Shown here: one piece after another, positions 15,580 through 23,042 of the stretch
Layout: each line of letters begins with the position of its first letter
Position numbering within the stretch: the stretch's first letter is position 1
Assembly (NCBI RefSeq): GCF_000317895.1
Contig: NC_019567.1
Coordinates: 2,976,001 to 3,040,000 of the forward strand
Direction: 5' to 3'
DNA from: Bdellovibrio bacteriovorus str. Tiberius
GTDB taxonomy: Bacteria > Bdellovibrionota > Bdellovibrionia > Bdellovibrionales > Bdellovibrionaceae
Length of the DNA stretch: 64,000 bases
Translations under genes and position numbers: made by a program
Notes under the pieces: model-generated
Database searches by the model: none
What the model saw: only the letters and a program-made list of their open reading frames with translations
Told to the model about the DNA's origin: nothing

Positions 15580-15939
15580 ATGATGTTAGATAAGCTATTC
15601 GGAAACCAGACTGCCGCATCTGCACTGCTTTTTCTAGCTCGCTATGAAGAGGCTGCGATAAGCGAAATGGCCAAAGCATTTCATGTTTCAAAAACTCAAC
15701 TCTACCAACAACTAACCAAACTAGAAGATGCAGGAATTCTTTCAAGCCGCGAGATTGGAAATTTACGCATTTACTTCTTCAACCCTCGCTCGCCTATCAA
15801 AAACGAACTGCGCGCATTGCTGGAAAAATACATCGACACAAATATGCCCAAAGAATCCAACCCTGACTTCTATCTCATTCGCAAAAGACCACGCAGTCGC
15901 GGGAAAAAATTAGGTGGAGCTTATGAGCGATCAAAATAA
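15580..15939 (+). CDS. winged-helix DNA-binding protein (nucleotidyltransferase partner)
   Basis: 119 residues. Residues 1-90 follow the common pattern of winged-helix proteins coupled to nucleotidyltransferases: an LFGN opening, a helix, then ISEMAKAFHVSKTQLYQQLTKLE as the recognition helix region and a wing GNLRIYFFNP. The C-terminal tail is basic (KRPRSRGKK). It overlaps the nucleotidyltransferase gene by 17 bp. In AbiE-like and MNT-like toxin-antitoxin pairs such proteins repress the operon and may restrain the enzyme; here that is inference. A second in-frame ATG follows immediately at 15583. Confidence 0.78.
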   Translation: MMLDKLFGNQTAASALLFLARYEEAAISEMAKAFHVSKTQLYQQLTKLEDAGILSSREIGNLRIYFFNPRSPIKNELRALLEKYIDTNMPKESNPDFYLIRKRPRSRGKKLGGAYERSK

Positions 15940-16519
15940 AATCGATGAAAACATCTCAATTGCAAAACTGGCCGTCATCATATCTGAACACCTCAAATCT
16001 CATGGAATCATATCGGTACTTTCTGGCGGCTCTGTTGTTACAATTTATACGGATACCAATTTTTATGAATCCAGAGATTTGGATTTCATAAGCCCTGCCG
16101 ATCACCAAAAAATTATGGAAGTAATGGCAATAATTGGATTCAAAAAAGCCAAACAGACACATAAGCATTTAACCCACCCTGATACAAAAATATTAGTCGA
16201 ATTTCCCACTGGCCCCGTAAATCTGGGTGGCTCTCCAATTCGATATGAACACATCCCAGAGCAACAAATAGAGGGTGGCGCTATTCGCATTTTGAGCCCA
16301 ACTCAATCCGTGATGGATCGCCTACTTCACTACATAGCAAGCAAAGATCCTCAAGGGCTGGATCAAGCCCGTGAAATCTGCGAAAGACGAATGGTAAATC
16401 TTAGTGCCATTGAGAAGTGGGCAAAGACTGAAGCTATGGCCAACGATGATCAGTATCAACGCATTATAAACACATGCAAGACCGCAATCGAGAAATACAA
16501 TAAGTCACAAGATAAATGA
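15923..16519 (+). CDS. nucleotidyltransferase-fold protein, AbiEii/DUF6036-like (putative toxin)
   Basis: 198 residues with the minimal nucleotidyltransferase motif: LSGGSVVT followed by the D-x-D pair in SRDLDFI, then a helical C-terminal part. This matches the polymerase-beta superfamily branch used by AbiEii/MenT-type toxins, which modify tRNA 3' ends or nucleotides. The ATG at 15923 has a GGTGGAGC ribosome site. The gene overlaps its winged-helix partner upstream and overlaps the next gene by ATGA. Toxicity is not shown by sequence; an enzyme acting on small molecules is the alternative. Confidence 0.72.
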   Translation: MSDQNKIDENISIAKLAVIISEHLKSHGIISVLSGGSVVTIYTDTNFYESRDLDFISPADHQKIMEVMAIIGFKKAKQTHKHLTHPDTKILVEFPTGPVNLGGSPIRYEHIPEQQIEGGAIRILSPTQSVMDRLLHYIASKDPQGLDQAREICERRMVNLSAIEKWAKTEAMANDDQYQRIINTCKTAIEKYNKSQDK

Positions 16520-17052
16520 TATTTGGCCTAAGGAAAAATGGTGATCCTAGATTCCCAATATCCGAACGTTTATATCCCATCGATACTATTAAGATTTTCT
16601 TTAAAGAAGATCCTCTAATTTCCCAAAAAGTCATCGAATCCTACCAAAATGGTCAATCCATCGCTGATATTGCGAAACTAATTGGGCGCTCAAAGTCTTT
16701 TGTCAGATTGCGCCTAGAGCGGGCAGGAATTGAGCCGCGTGAGAAGCTTTCCCAAGCGACACATGTGCGTCAAATCAAGCGGGGTAAGCAAGGCGCTCGT
16801 CCTTACTATGGCTTTTGTTATCTTGAAGGCGAGATCGTTAAAGATCCACGTGAGTTCCCGACGTTAGTTCTTATCCATGAACGCTGGGCCTCAAAGAAAA
16901 CCACTCATGAAATTGTTAAAGAGCTTAATCGTAAGGCAATACCATCGCGGAAAGGCAAGTCATGGAGTTGGGCTGCTTTGCAAAACATTGTGACTCGATT
17001 TGAAGAAGGCCATCTGAAAATTTCAAAAGGAGGAAAGTATGAATTTAGGTAA
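16516..17052 (+). CDS. recombinase-domain protein lacking a catalytic domain
   Basis: 178 residues. About residues 35-80 form a helix-turn-helix (ADIAKLIGRSKSFVRLRLER). About 90-170 match the Pfam 'Recombinase' DNA-binding domain of large serine recombinases: ARPYYGFCYLEGE, a DP-x-E-like step, EIVKELNRKAIPSRKG and SWAALQNIVTR. The N-terminal serine resolvase domain is absent, with no sign of a frameshifted remnant upstream because the preceding gene runs into it by ATGA overlap. It may be a DNA-binding regulator built from recombinase parts. It is the third gene of the operon. Confidence 0.7.
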   Translation: MIFGLRKNGDPRFPISERLYPIDTIKIFFKEDPLISQKVIESYQNGQSIADIAKLIGRSKSFVRLRLERAGIEPREKLSQATHVRQIKRGKQGARPYYGFCYLEGEIVKDPREFPTLVLIHERWASKKTTHEIVKELNRKAIPSRKGKSWSWAALQNIVTRFEEGHLKISKGGKYEFR

Positions 17053-17263
17053 TCTGATTTTTTGGAGTGCGAGTGTTATCACTGCGCTTGCTGGTGTTCA
17101 CAACATTGATTCTATTCAGCGAGCTATTTGGAAAGCTCAAGCGCGTATCATTTACGAATCGCGCACCGAAACATGGGGATCGCCGAATTTTTTGGAGAAT
17201 AACAATACTCGGCATGTGAAGAAGAGGCTTACTCGATTGGAAAACTCTTCAGATGTTCAATAA
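17039..17263 (+). CDS. small protein, last gene of the nucleotidyltransferase operon
   Basis: 74 residues with a hydrophobic N-terminal stretch (about residues 5-20) and a charged C-terminal half. A near-perfect ribosome site (AAAGGAGG) precedes the ATG, which lies inside the end of the previous gene. It overlaps the convergent LysR gene by 35 bp. I recognise no family. Confidence 0.55.
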   Translation: MNLGNLIFWSASVITALAGVHNIDSIQRAIWKAQARIIYESRTETWGSPNFLENNNTRHVKKRLTRLENSSDVQ

Positions 17264-18125
17264 AAACTCTTAGTTTTGGATGAACCTGCGAACGTTGAGG
17301 AAAATAGAGGTAATACCCTGAGCTTGTTGGTGCAAATTGATTTAGTACAACTTCCAACTTGCCAGAATTAAGTTTGTCGCTCACGGCATCCTCAGTGATA
17401 TATAGGAGGCCTGTTCCGTCAATCGCTGCATCCAAAGCAAGAATGGAATCATTCATGATGAGGGAGCCTTTCACTTCCACTCGCAATGCCTTCCCTCGGC
17501 TTTCAAATTCCCAGTTCCCATATATCCGTTCACCCACGCCCACGCGAATACAGTTATGAGATAACAGTTCTTTGGGATGTTTGGGTCGTCCCATTTTATC
17601 GAGATATTTGGGTGATCCCACAACAACAAAGCGGATGGGCCCAAACAATTTGATGGCGACGAGGTCTTTCGCAAGTATATCCGAAACCCTAATGCCAGCG
17701 TCGAAGCCACGCGCAAAAATATCAGTAGCGGCGTTCTCTAGACAGACTTCGACAGAGACATCCGGGTATTTTTTGGTAAAAGAGGCAATAATCTTTTTCA
17801 GATAATTCGGATAGATCATAGTAGGAACGTTTAGTCTCAATTTTCCTGTCGGTTTGCCTCCAAGGCTTCCCACTTCTTTCATAGCGGTCAAAATATGTTC
17901 CAGAGCGGGAGCCGCCTGGCTCAAAAAAGCTTCTCCAGCTTCTGTCGGACTGGTGCTTCTTGCAGTTCGGGTCAAGAGCGTCGTACCTAGTCTTTGCTCG
18001 AGCTGTTTGATCATTTTACTGATGGCCGGAGGTGAAACGCCTAGTTCTTTCGCGGCAGCCGTAAAATTTCGTTTCTCCGCTACCAGTTTGAGAGCTAAAA
18101 GCCCGTCTAGTTGGTTCCTATCCAT
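17229..18125 (-). CDS. LysR family transcriptional regulator
   Basis: 298 residues: an N-terminal winged helix-turn-helix (about residues 1-60, NFTAAAKELGVSPPAISKMI) and a periplasmic-binding-protein-like effector domain (about 90-295). Length and motifs are typical. A GGAGG site precedes the ATG. It is divergent from a hydrolase/SDR pair, the usual arrangement in which the LysR protein controls the neighbour from the shared spacer in response to a substrate-like ligand. Confidence 0.93.
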   Translation of the reverse strand: MDRNQLDGLLALKLVAEKRNFTAAAKELGVSPPAISKMIKQLEQRLGTTLLTRTARSTSPTEAGEAFLSQAAPALEHILTAMKEVGSLGGKPTGKLRLNVPTMIYPNYLKKIIASFTKKYPDVSVEVCLENAATDIFARGFDAGIRVSDILAKDLVAIKLFGPIRFVVVGSPKYLDKMGRPKHPKELLSHNCIRVGVGERIYGNWEFESRGKALRVEVKGSLIMNDSILALDAAIDGTGLLYITEDAVSDKLNSGKLEVVLNQFAPTSSGYYLYFPQRSQVHPKLRVFIEHLKSFPIE

Positions 18126-18136
18126 GATTAACCTCC

Positions 18137-18197
18137 AGTTAACGTAACATGAATATATACGCTATTTTAGGAAACCTCAACTGAGCGTAACCTTAAG
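18137..18197. promoter_or_regulatory. candidate LysR operator region
   Basis: The divergent spacer holds two copies of CGTAAC (in GTTAACGTAAC and GAGCGTAACC) about 45 bp apart, with AT-rich sequence between them. This fits the two-site layout of LysR targets, but the match is short. Confidence 0.3.
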
Positions 18198-18230
18198 CTA
18201 TAAGAAAACGTAAAAAACAAGGAGATCTCT

Positions 18231-19304
18231 ATGAAAACAAATAAGACAACGAAGGTTTTGACTATGCTTGGCGCATCTTTACTGAGCGTTGTAAGTATGG
18301 CGCAAAGTACCTCGAGTAAGAAGCAAGCTGTTGCGAGTTCTTCAATCATCGTCACCATGGCGGACTTTAATAAGGCCTTAAGCGAAGACACAAGCGTCAA
18401 GACAAGGGCAGTCACGTTCAAGAAGTTAAATTTGAAATTAGCGGGAATGCTTTACCTACCGTCGGATTTAGATGAATCAAAAAAGTATAGGGCTATCGTC
18501 GTCGTGCATCCTGGCGGCGGGATTAAAGAACAAACGGCTGGCCTTTACGCTTACAGATTGGCGCAACAAGGTTACGTGGCTCTGGCATTTGATGCTGCTT
18601 ATCAGGGCGCAAGTGAAGGTCAACCTAGAGGTTTGGAAGATCCAACTTCGAGAGTCGAAGACGTAAGAAGTGCCGTCGACTACATTTCATCTTTGTCTTT
18701 TGTTGATCAAAATAAAATCGGAGCATTGGGAATTTGCGCCGGCGGTGGGTACGCCGTAGGTGCCACTATAACAGAACACCGAATTAAAGCCGTTGCAACA
18801 GTGAGCGCCGTGGATATTGGAGCTGGCTTCCGTCAGGGTTGGCGCAATACTGAATCAGTAGCTACACAAATTAAGACGCTAGAGGCGGTGGCAAAGCAAC
18901 GCTCAGCAGAGGCCAATGGCTCTGAGGCGATGTTGATCCCTTACGTTCCTGACACTACTGATAAAGTGACAGAACCAGACATGATCGAAGCGAGCGAATA
19001 TTACAGATTGTCAAATCGCTGGTTGCATCCAAACTCAACGAACAGATTACTTTTCTCAAGCATTGATAAAATTTACGCCTTCTCTGCATTTGATCGAATC
19101 GGAACGTTATTAACTCAGCCTCTATTGATGATCGCAGGAAGTGAAGCCGGATCAAAATGGCATAGCGAACAAGGCGTAAAATTGGCGAAAGGTCCGAAGG
19201 AACTGTTCATAGTTAAGGGCGGCACTCATATGAGCCTTTATGACAAAGATGTCGTGAAGACGATGCCAAAAATCATCGAGTTTTTTAGTAAAAATATTAA
19301 ATAA
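18231..19304 (+). CDS. exported alpha/beta hydrolase, dienelactone-hydrolase-like
   Basis: 357 residues. An N-terminal signal peptide (to about residue 27, VVSMAQS) is followed by an alpha/beta-hydrolase domain. The nucleophile elbow is GICAGGGY, with Cys where serine is usual, as in dienelactone hydrolases; the catalytic His is probably in GGTHMSLYD near the end. An oxyanion HPGGG loop is visible. The substrate is unknown. It is followed 21 bp later by an SDR gene and is divergent from a LysR gene. Confidence 0.8.
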   Translation: MKTNKTTKVLTMLGASLLSVVSMAQSTSSKKQAVASSSIIVTMADFNKALSEDTSVKTRAVTFKKLNLKLAGMLYLPSDLDESKKYRAIVVVHPGGGIKEQTAGLYAYRLAQQGYVALAFDAAYQGASEGQPRGLEDPTSRVEDVRSAVDYISSLSFVDQNKIGALGICAGGGYAVGATITEHRIKAVATVSAVDIGAGFRQGWRNTESVATQIKTLEAVAKQRSAEANGSEAMLIPYVPDTTDKVTEPDMIEASEYYRLSNRWLHPNSTNRLLFSSIDKIYAFSAFDRIGTLLTQPLLMIAGSEAGSKWHSEQGVKLAKGPKELFIVKGGTHMSLYDKDVVKTMPKIIEFFSKNIK

Positions 19305-19325
19305 TAAATCAAACAGGAGACTTTT

Positions 19326-20171
19326 ATGAGCAACAAAAAAGTTTGGTTCATTACAGGTGCTGGGCGCGGAATGGGAATCGATATTGGTAAGGCGGCGCTC
19401 GCAGCAGGTTATTCTGTGGTCGCGACAGGTCGTGATATCAAACAAGTTGAGGAAGCATTGGGGAAATCTGAAAATCTGCTGGTTGTAGCATTGGATGTTA
19501 CGAAGCAATCTGATGCAAACGCAGCCGTTGAAAAGGCGGTTTCACGTTTCGGCAGAATTGATGTCTTAGTGAATAATGCCGGAAATTTCTACGCTGGTTA
19601 TTTTGAAGATCTTTCTCAAGCCGACATTGAAAGACAGATGAATACTAACTTCTATGGACCACTCAATGTTACGCGCGCGGTTCTTCCGGTTTTGCGCAAA
19701 CAAAAATCTGGGCATATCATCACGATCTCTTCGACTGCCGGATTGGTCGGAATAGAATTCGGATCAGCTTACGCGGCATCAAAATTTGCGGTGGAAGGTT
19801 GGATGTTGTCTTTACAATCTGAAGTAGCGCAATTCGGAATCAACACGACAATTGTGAATCCTGGATTCTTTAGAACGGATCTTCTGTCTAAAAAATCCAT
19901 GACTTTTGGTTCTAATCCTCAGGCGGCCTATAAAGAAAAAAGAGAACAAATGGAAACAGGGTGGAGTGGTATGGCAGGCACCCAAGGTGGCGATCCTAAA
20001 AAGCTCGCCAATGCTTTGATAGAAATCGCTAGGCAAACAATACCGCCAAAACGTTTTATGGCAGGCGCGGATGCTGTGGCGACATCAAAACAAGTTGCTG
20101 CGGAACTGTTGGCGCAGACTGCGGCTTTTGAAGAGTTATCGTCATCGCTAGCTTTGGATAACAAAAAATAA
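19326..20171 (+). CDS. short-chain dehydrogenase/reductase
   Basis: 281 residues with the classical SDR pattern: nucleotide motif TGAGRGMG, structural NNAG, catalytic Ser in ISSTAG and the Y-x3-K pair in YAASKF. The beta-2 end suggests NADP use (GRD). It is likely co-transcribed with the hydrolase upstream under LysR control. The pair may detoxify or degrade a small molecule; the substrate cannot be told. Confidence 0.9.
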   Translation: MSNKKVWFITGAGRGMGIDIGKAALAAGYSVVATGRDIKQVEEALGKSENLLVVALDVTKQSDANAAVEKAVSRFGRIDVLVNNAGNFYAGYFEDLSQADIERQMNTNFYGPLNVTRAVLPVLRKQKSGHIITISSTAGLVGIEFGSAYAASKFAVEGWMLSLQSEVAQFGINTTIVNPGFFRTDLLSKKSMTFGSNPQAAYKEKREQMETGWSGMAGTQGGDPKKLANALIEIARQTIPPKRFMAGADAVATSKQVAAELLAQTAAFEELSSSLALDNKK

Positions 20172-20200
20172 GTCTTCAATAAAATAGGGTGCTTAGTTTG

Positions 20201-20280
20201 CGGAATAATATTGTGGGAAGAGTTCGGACGGCAATCGACTGGTCCACTCTTCCTAATATCCGAACGAATTGGTGCGTTCG
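20201..20280. repeat. inverted repeats after the SDR gene
   Basis: GGAAGAGT (20216-20223) pairs with ACTCTTCC (20246-20253), with partly matching outer arms, and CGAACG (20261-20266) pairs with CGTTCG (20275-20280). No T-run follows. This may be a terminator of the hydrolase/SDR operon or a remnant at the border of the AT-rich block. Confidence 0.4.
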
Positions 20281-20354
20281 TGCAAGCTACTGAAATTTCT
20301 AAGTTTTTATTTGGGAAATATAATCAGTAGGTCTGACGTTCGGGCGAAAAAAAT

Positions 20355-20431
20355 TGGTGATTCCGGTACGACTCGAACGTACGACCCTCTCCTTAGAAGG
20401 GAGATGCTCTATCCAGCTGAGCTACGGAACC
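20355..20431 (-). tRNA. tRNA-Arg (anticodon TCT)
   Basis: Read on the minus strand: acceptor GGTTCCG pairing with CGGAATC (one G-T), D arm GCTC/GAGC, anticodon stem TCTCC/GGAGA around loop CTTCTAA giving anticodon TCT, T arm GTACG-TTCGAGT-CGTAC, discriminator A and an encoded CCA. It reads AGA codons. Confidence 0.95.
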
Positions 20432-20633
20432 ACGGTCTCACTTGAAGTGAGGTTCCTTTATAGGGGTTTTACCCCCTGTTTTCAAGTACTTCTTTGGACT
20501 TTCAGACTGCGGAGAAAACTTTTACCCTCACGCAGATGAGCCCAGGCCCAGCTCAGATGCCTTTATTGCGGGCATCACAAACATAAGTAATATCAATAAC
20601 TTGAGATCAAAACCAAGAATCCTTCTTTTCTGC

Positions 20634-21860
20634 TCAGCGAGCCGCCAGCAGGCAGATTTTCTCGGCCAGTTCATAGGACTTCACAAACGACGGAATGGGC
20701 AGGAACTCGTATTTGGAGTGAAAGTTTAAAGCACCGGTGAAGAAATTCGGAGTCAAAATTCCCTTGGCAGAAAGAGCTGCTCCATCCGTGCCCCCACGCA
20801 TGGGAATGACCTTGGGCTCGACGCCGATCTCTTTAAGACCCGCAAAAATCAGGTCAATCGCGCGGCGATCTTCGCCGATCGCGGAGCTGATATTGCTGTA
20901 GGTGTCGGTGATCTTAAGCTGCACCTGGGAGGTTGGATACTTGGCTTGAATCGATTCCGTGGCCTTTGCCAGCTTCTCTTTTCGTTTTGCAAAAGAGTTC
21001 ACATCAAAGTCCCGAATCGAAGCTGTCAGCTTGGCTTCCTGCTGGGTGGCGGTCATGCCGTTAAACCAGATGTAACCCTCGCGGCCGGCGGTGTTTTCCG
21101 GCGTCTCTGCCCGATCAAACAGCGCCATAAAATCCTGGGCCATCAAAATCGGATTTACCAAAACACCTTTGGCGGACATCGGATGCGCGGTCACGCCGGT
21201 GAACGTCATGTCGGCGGTTGCCGCATTGAAGTTTTCATACACCACTTCGCCCAGTTCGCAACAGTCAATGGTGTAGGCAAAATCCACTTCAAAGCGGGAC
21301 AGATCCATGGCTTTGGCACCCAACAGGCCGATTTCTTCGTCGGGTACAAAGGCCACAACGATGTCGCCATACTGTTGATCATCACGCAGGTTCGCCAGCA
21401 AGGTCATTACCACGCTGACAGCAGCTTTATTGTCGGCCCCCAGCACACTGGTGCCGTCGCTAAAGATAATATCCTGCCCTTGATAAGGTTTGATCTCGGG
21501 ATGCTCGGACACTTTCAAATAGATATTTTCTTTTTTGTTCAGGCAGACATCTTCGCCCGTGAATTTCAGAATCTGCGGATGAATATCAGGGCTCAAACCC
21601 ACATCCACCGTGTCGATATGGGTGATGAAGCCGATGCGCGGGCCACCTTTTTTCGTGCCCGGCTTCACGGCCGTCACCGTGGCATTCTGATCGACCACGA
21701 TATTCTGCAGTCCCAGATCTTTCAGTTCCTGCGCCAACAACTCTGCGAGCTTCTGTTGTCCCGGAGTGCTTGGCAACGCCAAAGCATTGTCATCACTTTG
21801 TGAGCTGACTGCCAGGTAACGAAAGAAACGATCGACCAGTTGTTTTTGAATTTGCATCAT
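20634..21860 (-). CDS. pepT: peptidase T (tripeptide aminopeptidase)
   Basis: 408 residues, the length of PepT. M20 zinc-peptidase features: GFITHIDTVD with the first metal His/Asp, GADNKAAVSV with the bridging Asp, VPDEEIGLLGA with the catalytic Glu pair, and a late metal His in GALNFHSKYEF. It removes N-terminal residues from tripeptides in the cytoplasm, which fits a bacterium that feeds on prey protein. Two adjacent ATGs (21860 and 21857) follow a GGAGG site; the second has the better spacing. Confidence 0.92.
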   Translation of the reverse strand: MMQIQKQLVDRFFRYLAVSSQSDDNALALPSTPGQQKLAELLAQELKDLGLQNIVVDQNATVTAVKPGTKKGGPRIGFITHIDTVDVGLSPDIHPQILKFTGEDVCLNKKENIYLKVSEHPEIKPYQGQDIIFSDGTSVLGADNKAAVSVVMTLLANLRDDQQYGDIVVAFVPDEEIGLLGAKAMDLSRFEVDFAYTIDCCELGEVVYENFNAATADMTFTGVTAHPMSAKGVLVNPILMAQDFMALFDRAETPENTAGREGYIWFNGMTATQQEAKLTASIRDFDVNSFAKRKEKLAKATESIQAKYPTSQVQLKITDTYSNISSAIGEDRRAIDLIFAGLKEIGVEPKVIPMRGGTDGAALSAKGILTPNFFTGALNFHSKYEFLPIPSFVKSYELAEKICLLAAR

Positions 21861-21995
21861 AGGCCTCCATTTTGACACAGGACTCGACCGAGCCGAAGCA
21901 TTATCTCGACATTTTCCCAAGCTAAATATTGAATCCCACCCTCGCCTGCTATCAGCTAGGGCTGAAGAGGTCATGGATGACCCGAGGAGAAACCA

Positions 21996-22496
21996 ATGAA
22001 AATAAAATTTATTCTATCCGCGATTGTATTTGTGGGCATGGCCGCTCCTGCCGCTCAGGCCTGCAATGCGCCCATTTCGTGTGTGATCAAAACCTATCTT
22101 GGCAACTACGTCACCGCTGTCGGCGGCGGAGGCCGGCTCACTGACGTCATTCACACGGATGCCACCAAGGTGGGCTCGTGGGAACGCTTCACTTTGGTGG
22201 ATTCCTGCGACGGAAACTCAGTGATCAACTATGGAATTAAAACAGCGACCGGCAACTATCTGACAGCCGTTGGCGGTGGCGGACGCATCACCGATGTGAT
22301 CCACTCTGATGCGACTCAACTGCAGGCTTGGGAAAAGTTCAAACTGATTTCGCTGGGCTATGGTGCTTATGCCATCCAGACCATCAGTGGTCACTACTTA
22401 ACAGCCGTGGGTGGTGGCGGCCGGATCACTGACACTATCCACAGCGATGCGACTCAAATAAGAAATTGGGAGAAATTCAGAGTTATCTGCAACTGA
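21996..22496 (+). CDS. secreted fascin-like beta-trefoil protein
   Basis: 166 residues: signal peptide (cut near AQA-C at about residue 22) and three near-identical repeats of about 47 residues carrying G-[NH]-Y-[LV]-TAVGGGGR and a [VT]IH-[ST]DAT...WE-[KR]F pattern, at residues 35-67, 85-115 and 131-161. Three such repeats make one complete beta-trefoil, as in fascin-like and ricin-like carbohydrate or actin binders. There is no enzyme domain, so it is a free-standing secreted binding module. The gene is monocistronic and divergent from pepT. Confidence 0.82.
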   Translation: MKIKFILSAIVFVGMAAPAAQACNAPISCVIKTYLGNYVTAVGGGGRLTDVIHTDATKVGSWERFTLVDSCDGNSVINYGIKTATGNYLTAVGGGGRITDVIHSDATQLQAWEKFKLISLGYGAYAIQTISGHYLTAVGGGGRITDTIHSDATQIRNWEKFRVICN

Positions 22497-22574
22497 TCAG
22501 GCACGCGATTTAACGGGCTTGCGATAAAGCTGCACGGCAATCAGCAGGCCCGGCGATCGCGAATAGTTAAGTGA

Positions 22575-23042
22575 TTATCGGCCCGCCTTAGCTGCCAATG
22601 AATCCATGGGCAAAGTCGCATTTTGCCGAGCCTGCTCATCTTGTTCCCGCAAGAATGCGGCACGATCCAGAGGCTCACCGTCAGTTCCCACAAAATCCTG
22701 TTCCGTCACGGCAAATTGCTCTTTCCAGTCAGTGCCCATTTCTCTTTGCAGGATCTCTTCACTGCTCATGGGACCTTCATCATTACCCGCCGCCGCTTCA
22801 GCGGCAAAGCGACGGGACTCTTCGCAATCGTGACCCGGCTCATGTTTATGATCGTGCCTCGGGCGGCTTTCAGAAGCAAAGCTTGCAAATTCCGTCATGG
22901 TTTCAGGCTCTTCAACCTGAGATTCCGCGGCAAAGGATTTGGTGGACTCAGCAGCCTTGGGTTCTTGCCCTGTCTGCAAAGGGCTGCACCAAAGCCAGCC
23001 CACCACAACCAATCCTGCAACAATCATCAGCTTAGAACGCAT
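22575..23042 (-). CDS. exported acidic protein paired with the metalloprotease
   Basis: 155 residues. A hydrophobic N-terminus (residues 5-20) acts as signal or anchor; the rest is polar, Ala/Glu-rich, with a His cluster (RHDHKHEPGHD) that could bind metal. Its start overlaps the end of the upstream metalloprotease gene by 11 bp, so the two are translationally coupled. It may be a chaperone, inhibitor or metal-loading partner of the protease, which is inference. No family recognised. Confidence 0.65.
   Translation of the reverse strand: MRSKLMIVAGLVVVGWLWCSPLQTGQEPKAAESTKSFAAESQVEEPETMTEFASFASESRPRHDHKHEPGHDCEESRRFAAEAAAGNDEGPMSSEEILQREMGTDWKEQFAVTEQDFVGTDGEPLDRAAFLREQDEQARQNATLPMDSLAAKAGR

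Larger units (their letters stand above)
15364..20350. other. AT-rich accessory block beside tRNA-Arg
   Basis: From just after the YihY gene to just before the tRNA-Arg, base composition is visibly AT-richer and codon use differs from both flanks. The content is accessory: a winged-helix/nucleotidyltransferase/recombinase-domain operon, then a LysR gene divergent from a hydrolase/SDR pair. The tRNA 3' end faces the block, the usual side for integration. I could not find a copy of the tRNA 3' end at the other border, nor an intact integrase, so this is a decayed or non-tRNA-targeted island at best. Confidence 0.5.

Noticed and set aside
20267-20359. AATTGGTG present both at 20267 and at the tRNA 3' end (20352) as an att repeat
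   Set aside because: Eight bases only and both copies lie on the same side of the accessory block.
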